Shown piece after piece: positions 1 to 64,000 of a DNA stretch of 64,000 bases. The notes below the pieces were generated by a model. It did not search any database, was not told where the DNA came from, and saw only the letters and a list, made by a program, of their open reading frames with translations. The stretch's first letter is position 1; every line of letters starts with the position of its first letter. The stretch lies in assembly GCF_004027225.2 (NCBI RefSeq), contig NC_044277.2, positions 35,558,812-35,622,811 of the forward strand. The letters run 5' to 3'. A program made the position numbers and the translations under genes. The stretch comes from Strigops habroptila (Eukaryota; Chordata; Aves; Psittaciformes; Psittacidae).

Positions 1-2454
1 TACTGGAAATCTAGTCTTATCAAGCATGGCATCTCTGCAGGTATTGAGAAAATGAATTTTAGAAAAACTGAAAAAGAGTCTGCTAAAAAGCAGGGAAGAA
101 AAAGAGAAGACAAGAAAATGAAACAGCCTTAGGAACTTATATAATTTTTAAAAGACAAAAGAAAAAAAAGCAGTGTATGATAGCTGTTCTTTCTGGTGTG
201 CTCCTTCATGTCAAGGTACAGCTGAGACTGATGGTGTCTACAGTCCAAGGGTCACTGGTTGCACTCCCACAACTTTGCTAGTATAATAGATAGCATGTTA
301 TCACTGAGGAGAATTTAGTACTATCTTATTTTTACATAGTTTTGTACCTGAGAGTTTACCGTACTTGCTAATGACCTTGAATAATTTCCTTCATATACTT
401 GTAAGACGTCATTTATTTCACCTTCACCTTAGAATTGCTAATGGGGTTATTCAAAGCAATACTTTCCCCAAATGAAGCACTTGAGTTTCTTTGTTGTTTT
501 CTGATACTTCTCTTACAAACCAGTGCACTTTTTGGTCTTCCTCTGTCTCCAAATTCTGATTCCTATTTCTGAAACAGTCTTTCCATTTCCAAGCCATAGT
601 TGAAACAAATAATGCTATAGTGGTGCTTAACACATGGGCAAATATTTTTATTTCTGTGTTCTGGTATTAAACCAATCCTAGAAAAACAATAGTTTTAAGA
701 AAAAGCTTCCAGTAATAGGAGGCTGATTAATTAAACCACTTGCTGTTGGAAGACAAAAAGGGAAAAGGGGTTGAAAATAGTGATGGAGAGAAATGCTTGA
801 CCTTTCAAAGACTGTAAGGCTATTTGTGTTAGTTTTATTTGGAGGAGAGTTCAGTCTTAAGCAAATCATCTCATTGTCCCTGTTTTTCATGCCCATTTGT
901 TTGTTTTCCAGAGTGGTTTTAGTATGTGCCAACTAGGCTCCTTTCAAAAGAAACTAAACGATTCCACTCTTTACGTGCACCAAATGTACTCTAATCCTTG
1001 ATGGGATCATAGAGGTTTGACCATTTACTGCTCATTTCTGGCAGCTTTGAACCTCCTGTGGTAGGTCTGGTCCAGGAAGTTTGAGTAAGTGTGGCCTGCA
1101 GAAAAAAATCTCCTGGGCTTCAAATAGGATAGGTGTAAAGACCTCCACAGCAGCTGTGTTTTGATCTGCTCCAGTTGTGCCAAACTGCTAATGCAGATAT
1201 AGCCTAATGACATTTATTGTGGGTTTTGGTTTTGGTTTTTTTTTTTTTTTTTTTAAAGTAACATCACACTGCTGCTGACTAATTGTCAGGGTGTCTTAAC
1301 CTTGTCAAGTGTTTGGAGATGGCGATGTTGTTAAACTTACCTCAGTGACAGTTTGTATTTTGGGTGGAACTTGACAGACCTTTAGGTAAGTGCTGTATTC
1401 ATTAAGTGGGGTATCAAAAGGTCCGTTCTGAATGTTCTTGCCTCTGGTTTTCATCTGGCTAGTTTTCAGAGGCATGGGGAGGGGAGAGAGTAGAAGATAC
1501 ATTTTTTGGAATGTATCATGTGGTGGAGGAACCCAGTTACTGAGTCGTCTTCATTCCATAAACATCCACTGTGGTGTGTGTCCCCTTCTCCAGTGGATAG
1601 GAGGAAATGAATTTTTTAGTGCTAAAGCTACTCCTTTAGTAATCTGTGCTAACTTTTGTAATGTGCACATATTGGAATTTGCAATATGATCTTACGATAA
1701 ATAATTATAGGAAGAGCAGAGCCTTCATGTGACTTTCCTTTTAATTATTCATCTTTTTAAACTCATCAATATCCCACACTATCCCTTTTTTTTTCCCTCC
1801 ATAGCTGCTTTTTTTCCCAAACTATTTGAGATTTCTTTGTATTTCTGAAATGAATAAGTTTTGTCAGCTTAAAATAACAAAAATTAAAACTAATCTGGAA
1901 GCTGCACCAAGTATATAGGACCTCTTGGTTGCACAATCGGTTCACTTGGAGGAGGTTAGCTTTCTAGCCCTGGGAAGTGCCAGGGAGCGTGTGAGGGGAG
2001 TTGTAGACAAGGTCAACCCTTGGAGCAATAAACCAAAGCAACATGCCAGTTCAGGCTTGGTATTTAGTGGACAAAAGAGATTAGAGAACAGTGATTGGTT
2101 TCAATGATTGCATTTACTTATTGCATTAACTTTAACATTATTTATAGTAAGTTGGTATGAAAGGAACCTTGAAATATGTTTTGAAGTTCAGTTTACAGCA
2201 GTTCTCCAGGTGGCAGAGATAAAAGGAACTTGTGAGTGTCAGCTATGGTCAAATCAGCTTGAAGCAGGCTCTTCATAGCATTTAAAGACAAGGCAGTATC
2301 CTGAATTAGCTCAGGTGGTTTGCGTACCGGAGTTTGATCCTGTAGTCTATCCTGCTTTGCTGTATTAAAATGTGTTATCAAAGCACGCAATCATGGGTTT
2401 TGTTTCCTTTAGCATTTCTGTAGGGTTTATAAGGCTTTTCTATTTGCCGTGTTG
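1..2454 (+). other. Upstream region, probably intron 1 of the PDE7A1 isoform
   Basis: AT-rich, low in CpG, with a T-run at about 1238-1255. No exon of PDE7A1 (nothing like its RRGAISFSSS-type N-terminus) and no repeat was recognised. The intron assignment is inferred from mammalian gene structure, where PDE7A1 starts far upstream of the PDE7A2 exon. Confidence 0.4.
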
Positions 2455-2728
2455 TCTGGTTGTGGAAGTTTCTTGTTGAGTGTGGCGTTGGCAGCGAGAC
2501 GTCCGGGACAGCACTGCTCACGCGGAGCACATTGCTGGGGCTGTCAGGTGACGGCAGCCTTGGCGCAGCTGTTGACGGTGCAGGCAGCCCCTGCCTGCCT
2601 TCTTCTGCCTTCTGCCTTCCCTCTGCTTCTCCGCTCAGACCGCTTCTCCGGCTCAGACACCCTCACGCAGCTTCCACACTGGCGGGGATCAGGGAGGCGA
2701 TTATGCTTAAGGTCTTTGGGGTGATCCA
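2455..2728 (+). promoter_or_regulatory. CpG-rich promoter/5' UTR block of the PDE7A2 isoform
   Basis: This is the only GC- and CpG-rich patch in the first 40 kb. It ends at the PDE7A2 start codon, so it is the likely internal promoter and 5' UTR of that isoform. No TATA box stands out. An imperfect tandem repeat of about 18 bp (CGCTTCTCCGGCTCAGAC type) occupies roughly 2624-2660. The transcription start cannot be placed from sequence alone. An ATG at 2703 opens a short upstream ORF that overlaps the main start. Confidence 0.6.

Positions 2729-2744
<16 letters not shown>
2703..2744 (+). CDS. Upstream ORF overlapping the PDE7A2 start
   Basis: ATG at 2703 opens a 13-codon frame ending with TGA at 2742-2744, 13 bases past the end of the PDE7A2 ATG (2729-2731) and in a different frame. 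The upstream ATG has A at -3; the main ATG has C at -3 and G at +4. If the mRNA starts upstream of 2703, this overlapping uORF should lower PDE7A2 translation. It is unlikely to make a functional peptide; its role would be regulatory. Whether it is transcribed depends on the true start site. Confidence 0.4.
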
Positions 2745-43143
<40,399 letters not shown>

Positions 43144-43927
43144 CCTCAATCTTCATGACAAAACTGCCTCTTTCTTCTCTTAGTATCTGCGCGGTTGGAT
43201 TAAAGGAGATACTTGCCAGCCCAAGGCTTTGGTAAGATGATAAACCGATGCCAGCATTATTTATTTCCAAGTTTTCCTTTGACACAGACCATTTGAATCA
43301 GAATTTTTTTAACCTGCAAGATCTGAACACAGAGCAATATGCATACGCCTCAGTTGGTTTTCGTTCGGAACCTTGAATATGCAAAGCACAGCAGTGACTG
43401 AGCCTCGGAGAAACAGTACGAAAACTTCGTTGTGCCACATGGCTTTGGGGTTGTTTGTTTCTTTTTTGTGATACTTGGAATACGCTCTTCAAATCTAAGA
43501 CTTGAGACGGATTGTTCCACTTTCTTGGAATTTAGCAAGACTTGGGTAAATGTGTTCAAAGCATACCTTCCACTCAGTCCCTGTTTTAATACGGAAATGT
43601 GAAGTGCCCATCCTCTGCTGCCTCTGGCAAGACTTGATGTTTACAAATGTACTCTGAAACTATCGGTTCTAGACTTAACCTTTGCGTATGGCTGTGAAGG
43701 AACCACTTGACTTGGGGGTTTGGGTTTTTTTTTTTGCTTTTTTAAAGGAAAAAGATCAAAGTGGAGACTGCAGCTCTTGTTTCTTTGGATGCAGAAAAGC
43801 CTCCCATTTGCCATGATTTTGTTTGTGCACTGGGAACTGAGCATTCATCATAGAGCACAGCCAAGCTTTCCTCCAGTGCTATATGGGAATGCAAGTTTTT
43901 TTAACGGCGGAAAACACTTCTGAATCT

Positions 43928-43975
43928 GGGAAGGGAAGGGAAGGGATGGGAAGGGGGGGTGGAGGGTGGGAGGGG
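43928..43975 (+). promoter_or_regulatory. G-quadruplex-type tract in the PDE7A 3' UTR
   Basis: Eight or more runs of three or more G separated by one to three bases (GGGAAGGGAAGGGAAGGG at the start). On the sense strand it satisfies the usual G-quadruplex rule, so it could fold in both DNA and mRNA. Confidence 0.6.
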
Positions 43976-44114
43976 AAGCGTCCGAACTGCATTGCGATTC
44001 TGCAGTGGGAACATCGCATGTTGTTTTCACTCATGTACACTTGAACTGCACATGCAAGAAAAAAGGTGGAATGTCTAAAACACCATAACCAGCTCAGGGT
44101 ATTTGCCAATCTGA

Positions 44115-44120
44115 AATAAA
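44115..44120 (+). terminator. Proximal poly(A) signal of PDE7A
   Basis: AATAAA about 970 bases after the stop codon, followed 60 bases later by a GT-rich repeat and a G-rich tract, a plausible downstream element. Use is unproven. Confidence 0.4.
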
Positions 44121-44178
44121 AGTGGGATGGGAAGCGTGTCCTTCAGAACAAGGGTACAAATGCCCCTTTCGCTGCAGC

Positions 44179-44235
44179 GTGTGTGTATGTGTGCGTGTGT
44201 GTGAGTATGTTTGGGACGGGGGAGGGCGGGAGGGG
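44179..44235 (+). promoter_or_regulatory. GT repeat followed by a second G-quadruplex-type tract
   Basis: GTGTGTGTATGTGTGCGTGT (44179-44210) and then GGGACGGGGGAGGGCGGG AGGGG (44213-44235). The GT run could serve as downstream element for the signal at 44115, and the G tract could stall polymerase or bind hnRNP H/F-type proteins; both are inference. Confidence 0.5.
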
Positions 44236-44845
44236 TCCGGGAAGGGTTTGAACGGCAGCATTCTTATTTTGTTCTTTATTTTGTCTTTCCTTTTTTTCCT
44301 CTTTCTTTTCTTTCTTAATTTATTCTTTTAGAATGTGACAATTTCATGAACAGCCACATTGGGGAGGAAACTGTAACAAATTGCTACAGATGCCTTAAAC
44401 TATGCACAAAGCTAAGTGACCAAATTTGTTTTTGATTTGAAAAATAATAATAATGATAATGAAAAAAAAAAAAGTGCATTGTTTACGTATTCCTCCCTCT
44501 ACTGAAACATTACCCACGATAATGGGGTCTCGATGGGAAAAGGAGAAAATGTTTTTTAGGGCAAAATTAAAGGACTAATTTTAAACTTAAAACATTCCAT
44601 TTTTGTAATTTGTTTTACATTGGTTTAAGTACCGTAAGCACAACTGTAATCTAGTTTGAGAAACTGGTGCTTTCTTTTAGTTCATTTGTATTTCCCTGTT
44701 ATTATTGTAAAAGACTGTTTATTATTAATTCTGTTTACAGTTTGTTGCAACAGCCATTTTTGGGAGCGAGCTTCAGCGTAAAGCCATTTGTAAAGGCTTT
44801 GCCATATTCATTTTAATATGTGCCTGTTGCTGTTAACTTTTAATT

Positions 44846-44851
44846 AATAAA
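44846..44851 (+). terminator. Main candidate poly(A) signal of PDE7A
   Basis: AATAAA followed by A-rich then C/T-rich sequence (CCCTCTTTTCACATCATG). It lies at the end of the long AT-rich 3' UTR. Further AATAAA copies at 45147-45152 and 45482-45487 are possible distal sites. Confidence 0.55.
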
Positions 44852-44870
44852 AAAAACCCTCTTTTCACAT

Positions 44871-46640
44871 CATGCTCCTGTACATTTGAGTTACGACCGT
44901 CCAGCGTTATGGAGAGGTAGCTAAGGTTGCAGTCAGCTTCCACTGTAAAACTAAGCCAACTTCTGGATCTGAAAATACTAGTCCTCGTATGCCAGAATTG
45001 ATTGCCTCTTGGAGCTTGGCCTTTTACTGTTTGAAAAGCAAATCCTGACTTACCTGATTGTTTCCCTTCTAAAATGAAGTTGTTTTATTATTCTTTCATG
45101 TTCCCTGGAGTAGTATCATTAATCTCAAAGTGGCCATGTTTAAAGAAATAAATTTGTAATGAAACCATTTGTGTGAACCTGCGTGAACTTCCTTCCTTTG
45201 CTGCCAGTGCAAGTTCTTGCTGTTGTCTGACTTTAGCAGAGAAGGATGAAGTGGGATTTATTTAGCTTTGGTTATAACCTGCAGTAACAGAAAAGCTGTA
45301 TTTTAACAGGTTCTCTTTGAAAGGGGGACATGTGCCAGTGGTGCTTGGAGCTGTCAGAATGAAGAGGTAACAGCTCTGCATGCAGAGTAACTTACTATGG
45401 GGAGACTGCAGCTTCCTTACAGCCTGTACGGATTTGTAGGGTTAAGTGTGGAAAAGTACTGGTTCCTCTTTGATGTTTTTGAATAAAACCTGTGCCAAGC
45501 TGGCAGCTGTTTTGAAAACCACCACTGAAAAAGGGATCTGACCATGTCTTCTGTGACTCACATTGTGACTTGGTTTAAAGACAGGGCCTCAACAGCAAGT
45601 TAAGTTTTGCAACTTGATACAGGCGACTTCTAAACTTACTTAATTTTCATTATAAACTAATGTGTTTCATCAAAACACACTAGTTTATAAATAAGTATAT
45701 AGCAATATTTCAGTATGATGTTTATAAATAACCTGTGGTTCTTCAATGTTGTGCAATATTGCCATCACGTGCTCTGATAGGAACCAGTACAGCTCATCAA
45801 GGTGCTGGAGTAAAACTTGAGTAGTTTTGCTTTAAGACACCTTTCCTGAAAAGGGGCTTCTGCCTTTTCCTACCAGGTTGGATTTAGAAGGACTGGTTTT
45901 AATCCCATCAATCACTGTACGTTCAGGCTTCTGACATTTGACTGAATTGTGTGAAAGATTTCAGGTAGAAAAATACAAATTAAAGTACAGCAGTCTAAAA
46001 TGAATTATTTGATGGCACCTTTGTGAGTTCATTTTCTTGTGCAGATGACATTTTTTACCATAGTTTTACATCACAGATAAGACTTGTAGCATGGTTTTGT
46101 ATTTCTGGGGTGCTGCGTACCTGCACCTCGCATCAGCGCTTCAGGACACTGCTTAATGTGGGGTTTCTTATGTTTTAACCTCATTTCATAGGTCGAGTGC
46201 TACCCTGAATTTTACAAGTCGATGAGGTACTTGGACTGAGTTAGTTCATCTGAGCGGCAGCATTTACAGAAATGTATGTTGAAATGCTTCCAGCAGAGAT
46301 TTTGTCTCTGAAAGAAGGAAACCTCTGTAGAGTTTTCTGGGCTGGCTGCTTGGAAGCTGTGGCCTTTTGGCAGGGGAGTGGTTGTGCCACATCACAGGGT
46401 GCTTGTACCAGGGGAGGGAGAGACCATTACACGAGTGCCTTCCTCTCGTGTTTGTGGTGAGGCATGAGCTTAGCATGTGTTCCTGATCTCTTTTTAATCT
46501 GAATGTAACTGAATTCACAGCACTGTACTGTTCTACAGCTAACTGCTGTTACTCCTGCTGCATGGCAAGGGAAGGAGTCCAGTCCTGAAGGAGATGGAAT
46601 TTGTCACTACATTGATTTACAGTCACTATACCAGAAGGTA
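44871..46640. other. Intergenic spacer between convergent PDE7A and MTFR1
   Basis: About 1.8 kb, unique AT-rich sequence, no open frame of interest and no recognised repeat. It contains the hairpin at 45650-45690 and two extra AATAAA signals on the + strand. Confidence 0.6.
45650..45690. repeat. Inverted repeat, 18-bp stem with 5-base loop
   Basis: Left arm TTATAAACTAATGTGTTT, loop CATCA, right arm AAACACACTAGTTTATAA. One mismatch, which becomes a G-U pair in RNA read from the - strand. It sits between the 3' ends of the two genes. Confidence 0.75.
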
Positions 46641-48302
46641 AACTGTACTTTATTGCAGATGCTCTCTGGCTGCTATTGTTTGCAGAGTACCACAACTCTC
46701 ATACACAATGTTTATTTTAACTGCTTTTAATTTTATACAGTGGCAATAGAGCATTAAATACAAAACTTGAAACCAAAACTAACTAACTTTAAAAAGGTGT
46801 TTTAAAGGCATTTAAAAGAACACAAAGGTTTAATGGCCTGGTGGTAACACCGATAGCAGAGTGTTTTGGAAGGGAAGTACACTGCGTACATAATAAAACC
46901 ATTTCAAGTTTCATACCATAAAACATCCTCCCCTCAATGGCACAATCTACCTTCCAGTTACAAGCAGCAAAGCTTCAAGTCATCTTCAGGAACCAACCTC
47001 GTCAAAGCCATTCAGCTGCCTTTAAGAAGTTGCTGCTTTTTCCTTTTCCCAAAAAACAGATGCTCTATGAGGCACCTGTCCTTGTTCCAGATCAGCATGG
47101 AACACCGACATACCCAGACTCATCTTCTTCTCACACTTAGTGTCAGATACCTTGGTTTTGTTCAAGCGTACAGCTTGGCTGTAGCTCTCCAGTTCATGAA
47201 CAGGTTTTTTTCCAGCCTAACTTCTACTTTTAGCTTGAGCCCTTCCCACATCTGTGGCTGGAGCCACGAGCACCGGTGGTCGGTTAATGAACTAGTGCTG
47301 TATGGGTCTGCCAGCAAACTCCTGCTGTAGGAAGTCTCCGAAAGGGTTTCCCCTGGAAAACAGGTTCTGTGCAATGGCTTGCACTGTATCTTCCCTGCAA
47401 ATCAGATCACGGAGGCTCGTGCAGTCCCCAGGTGCAAGAAACCCATTTAAGGGCCTAAGACAGCTGGGGACAAAAGGGTGTCCATGAACATCTCTTGGCA
47501 CAGCTGAGATGAGCAATATACTTTTGGCAACTTGCACTTAACTAGTGTGTCAGTAGTGTAAATAATACATACTCTGACATTAGTTTACTCTGCTACTACC
47601 TACTGGTTATTTCAAATTCATTTGGTTTCCACAGTGAGATTTACTTGTGCTTGTCAGGCATTGGCCACAGGGTGATACAAGGAGGCTTTTGCTCTCTCAC
47701 CCTTGCAAGCTCATTTGAAACAAAAAGAAAAAACCTGCACAAAAATGTGCTACTACCTAAAATGTCTCATACCAGGTGACCTCTGCAGCAGATTCAAGTT
47801 TTTGTTGTCTTTCAGTAAGCAGCAGAAGGCATTCAGGTTTTCTTTGGGCTAAAACATTTGCTAAAATTAAGTTTAAGAGAAAGACTTTGATACGAAAACT
47901 CAGTATCAAACTATACACTGTAGTGCAAGTTACAGCTAGAGCTCAAATAACTGGTATTAATTTAAGGATGTATCACTATCATTATAACATGTACACAAGT
48001 GTTTAAGGTGGTCAGTTATGCACAAAGGATGCTGTATATATAACTTAGTGTTAATAACCTAAAACCACCACATAAGTCTGAGTAGAAAGCCAGGTTTGGA
48101 TACAAAATTAATACCTGAGTATAACAGTCAAATTTATTCACCTTGATAAATTACATACAAACATGTTTAGTGCCTCCATTCTACATTTCACATTAGGTTT
48201 TTTCCTGTGTTGTAAGAGACGACTCCGTACTCGTGCTTTCTGCAACATAAAAGATTCCAGACAAAACTGCTTAACAGTCTGTTGTGTAGTGATCTTAATA
48301 TG
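46640..48302 (-). other. MTFR1: MTFR1 3' UTR (probable extent)
   Basis: Unique sequence from the MTFR1 stop codon to two closely spaced AATAAA signals on the - strand at 46711-46716 and 46649-46654. A proximal signal lies at 48133-48138. The extent is inferred; the long open frames at 46866-47330 (+) and 47292-47537 (-) do not resemble known proteins. Confidence 0.5.
46649..46716 (-). terminator. Candidate poly(A) signals of MTFR1
   Basis: Two AATAAA copies on the - strand, at 46711-46716 and 46649-46654, about 1.6 kb past the MTFR1 stop. Which one is used cannot be decided from sequence. Confidence 0.4.
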
Positions 48303-61414
<13,112 letters not shown>

Positions 61415-61539
61415 TCAAAAAAAAGCCAGTTGTTAGGGAACTGATTTTTATGTCATATTGGAACAGTCTTCTCTTATCCTTCCATAGTATGTTTGTGCTA
61501 AACATATTTAAAGTTATTCCCTTCATGCTAGTGTAGTAT

Positions 61540-62002
61540 AGAATCATAGAATCACAGAATGGTTTGGGTTGGAAAGGACCTTAAGATCATCTAGTTCCAA
61601 CCCCCCTCCCATGGGCAGGAACACCTCACTCTAGACCATGTCGCCCAAGGCTCTGTCCAACCTGGCCTTGAACATTGCCAGGGATGGAGCATTCACAACT
61701 TCCTTGGGCAACCTATTCCAGTGCCTCACCACCCTCACTGTAAAGAGCTTCTTCCTTATATCTAACCTGAACTTCTCCTGTTTAAGTTTAAACCCATTAC
61801 CCCTTGTGCTATTGCTACAGTCCCCGTTGAAGAACCCTCTCCAGAATCTTTATGCGGTCTCCACGCAGCCTTCTCTTCTCCAGGCTGAACAGCCCCAACT
61901 CTCTCAGCCTGTCTTCATACGGGAGGTGCTCCAGCCCCCTTATCATCCTCATGGCCCTCCTCTGGACTTGCTCCAACAGCTCCATGTCCTTCTTATACAA
62001 TA
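61540..62002 (-). mobile_element. CR1 non-LTR retrotransposon, 5'-truncated
   Basis: About 460 bp on the - strand. The CR1 3' end with repeated ATTCTATGATTCTATA units is at 61540-61560; the truncated 5' end near 62002 includes a piece of the ORF2 C-terminus ([17 protein letters not shown]; [20 protein letters not shown] is visible at 61870-61960). The sequence is only mildly decayed, so this is the youngest-looking repeat here. It is in the sense orientation within MTFR1. The + strand open frames over it (61638-62051) are antisense shadows. Confidence 0.92.
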
Positions 62003-62710
62003 TATATACGCTGGAATTTGCATCAGTGAACTCCTTACATACTATACCTGAACTGGCACAAAATTTTGTTTTGTCATCACAACATGACTATGGCTGTCCA
62101 AGTTCAAGACAGCCTTTGCATTAAGTTTAAATTCAAAGCAATAAATTAGGTAACAGAGAAGGATTCAAGAGTTGGAAGCATTTGTCCATCTTCGAGACAA
62201 TACAGAATCTGCATTGGGTCAGACACCCCTTTTTAAGGGGTTTCAAGAAAAGCCACTCAATCATGAAAAATCATAAAGTTTACATTTCCCAAATGATCTT
62301 TTTTCTTTTTTAATTGAGAGCTCTTCTAACACAAGAATAGTGTCTCCCAGGCTTAATAAAAATGACTACCAGCTAACATAAGCATGAAAATGTAACTGTG
62401 AAATTAAAAAACAAAGGAAAGTAAAAGGGGGAAAATAAATATATAAGAATGAAGCTTTGTCCTAAAAACCATACACACCTAGAGAAAATTGCCCACAACA
62501 CCTCAACACACCTGGCTTCATCAGAACTTTTTTAACTGCAATTCAGATTTCTTCTGTATTATTTCAATAGGGATTGAATTTGCTTTCTTTTGTTGTACTG
62601 AATGATGGCAATGTTTGGTCTACTATTTACCATAGTTGTATGAAATAAAAACAGACTTTAATCCTAGGAGAATACTATAAAATGAGCCAGAAAAGAAGCA
62701 AAATAAAAGA

Positions 62711-62784
62711 ACCCACAACCAACAAAACCAACCAAACAAACAAAACAAAAAACCAAAACCAAACAACAAACCCAAAACAAAAGA
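62711..62784. repeat. AAAC/CCAAA low-complexity tract
   Basis: Irregular run of ACCAACAAAACCAACC-type units, almost free of G and T. Nothing next to it suggests a retrocopy. Confidence 0.75.
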
Positions 62785-64000
62785 GAGAGAAGTGGGAAAG
62801 ATTTCAGCACAGGGAAAGGCAACATAAACAATACAAAGAAAAAGAATAGCAGGAAAACTCTAACAGAGGATGTTGTTAGTAAACAATTAGAACATTGTAT
62901 AGTAATTAAAAAAAATTGGCCAGTGTTTACTTAAGGCTGTAGATATGAACTTACTCCTCAGACCTCAGTTTTTAAAGGCTCATAGCTTTAAGCAAATTCA
63001 AGATCTTGTTAGAAGGTTGCCCAACAAAGAAAAATCCAGGTTATTCATGCTGAAACAACCCTCATCTGGCATGGCAATATTGCCTGTGTAGTGCAGTGCA
63101 GCTGTGGGAGTTTCACAATACGCAGCAGAATAGCATTTTGAAGATCACTCTTAAATTTTGAAGGTTCTTTTGAAAAGGAAAGATCTATGCTTTATGGTAT
63201 TTACCCACAGATTATGTTAACTCAGAAACGTCACACAAACTTTTTGCCTATTTCTAAACAAGTATCTTTAATTGGAATGTATAAATTTTGACAAAACATG
63301 CACTGCACAATATGCTGTGCTAGGTCTTCATATCAGAGCTGCAACTTTGCCATTAATCCACTCTGACCCATTTTTCCATTCTGTGAAACATACATTCTCT
63401 TGCTTAATATGCTGCTTTGAACACAATTTATTTCAATGCAGCGTATTCTACTGATTCTATATTCTGGATGCCTCAAAGACAGACCTCACATTTGTGACTG
63501 TGACATGACTGTTTTGTCGGTATGTCTGAGCAAATAGCAGGTAGATCAGTAGCCTTCAAGAAAAAGTCACAGACAAAGAGTACTGCAGTAATGAAGCCTC
63601 ACTATTTACAACAGATTCTCATGTTAGAAGCAGAACTGTTGGTGATAGCCTCAAAGGGATGTTGCATTGGAAAAAAATAATTCTAGTCAAGGGAAGGCTT
63701 AATTAATTACAGAAGTACTTCCACAACAGCAAAAGAGCCTACACTACATGCTTTATTACCAACATAAGTGCAGTGCATTTTAAGAAGTGGCAAAACTTGT
63801 TTAGAGATTGCTCAGACCACAGACAAGATGTTACTAGCATACAGGTCCTCAAAAATATTTGGTGGCCAAATGCCCTTGAGGTTGTTCAACAACAGTGGTT
63901 TCGTGCACCAAAACTTTTAATGACTCGGTTTTAGTAATTCAAGATATGCTGCGACAATGTTTTCAGAAAACTGCATGCAGGCTGTGCCACAAGGTACACA

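Larger units (their letters stand above)
43144..44870 (+). other. PDE7A: PDE7A 3' UTR
   Basis: Runs from the stop codon to just past the AATAAA at 44846. It contains two G-rich tracts, a GT repeat, an A-rich stretch (44440-44474) and a proximal AATAAA at 44115. The end is inferred; signals at 45147 and 45482 could extend it. Confidence 0.65.

Noticed and set aside
46866..47330. 154-codon open frame on the + strand
   Set aside because: It lies in the inferred MTFR1 3' UTR in antisense, has a low-complexity Ser/Leu/His composition and matches no protein I know; most likely chance.
47292..47537. 81-codon open frame on the - strand in the MTFR1 3' UTR
   Set aside because: It is downstream of the MTFR1 stop codon, with no splice context and no recognisable domain.
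61638..62051. 137-codon + strand frame
   Set aside because: It is the antisense reading of the CR1 element.

Overview
The window looks like a stretch of bird (Aves) nuclear DNA, AT-rich and intron-rich. It carries several CR1 non-LTR retrotransposon fragments with the 3' tail typical of birds and reptiles, and two vertebrate genes whose exons I could place by their translated products and splice sites. I cannot fix the species. Nothing indicates a bacterial, viral or plasmid origin, and almost all short open reading frames here are chance frames in introns, UTRs or repeats.

Positions 1-43143 belong to PDE7A on the + strand, a high-affinity cAMP phosphodiesterase. The window holds the alternative first exon of the membrane-anchored PDE7A2 isoform (2729-2788), preceded by a small CpG-rich block, and all 12 shared exons from 9594 to the stop codon at 43141-43143. 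Joined, they give a 458-residue protein with every metal-binding residue and the invariant glutamine present. The first exon of the soluble PDE7A1 isoform was not found and probably lies before position 1, so 1-2450 would be intron of that isoform. The 3' UTR follows, with at least two usable poly(A) signals, two G-quadruplex-type tracts and a GT repeat.

Positions 48303-61402 hold six coding exons of MTFR1 (mitochondrial fission regulator 1, first described in chicken as CHPPR) on the - strand. They run from the conserved N-terminal domain through a coiled coil and a polyproline run to the C-terminus. The exon with the start codon was not found and should lie beyond 64000. The two genes are tail to tail, about 1.8 kb apart between candidate poly(A) sites, the same arrangement as at the human PDE7A/MTFR1 locus. 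The spacer contains an 18-bp hairpin.

Mobile DNA is limited: a 750-bp CR1 in PDE7A intron 3, a 460-bp CR1 in MTFR1 at 61540-62002, three short CR1 3' ends, and one composite element at 58446-58601. The composite has a complete tRNA-Val(AAC)-like head joined to a CR1-like 3' tail, the layout of a tRNA-derived SINE mobilised by CR1. This is the most unusual item in the window. Other points are a GC-AG intron in PDE7A, an upstream ORF overlapping the PDE7A2 start, and a pair of mutually exclusive hairpins in an MTFR1 intron.
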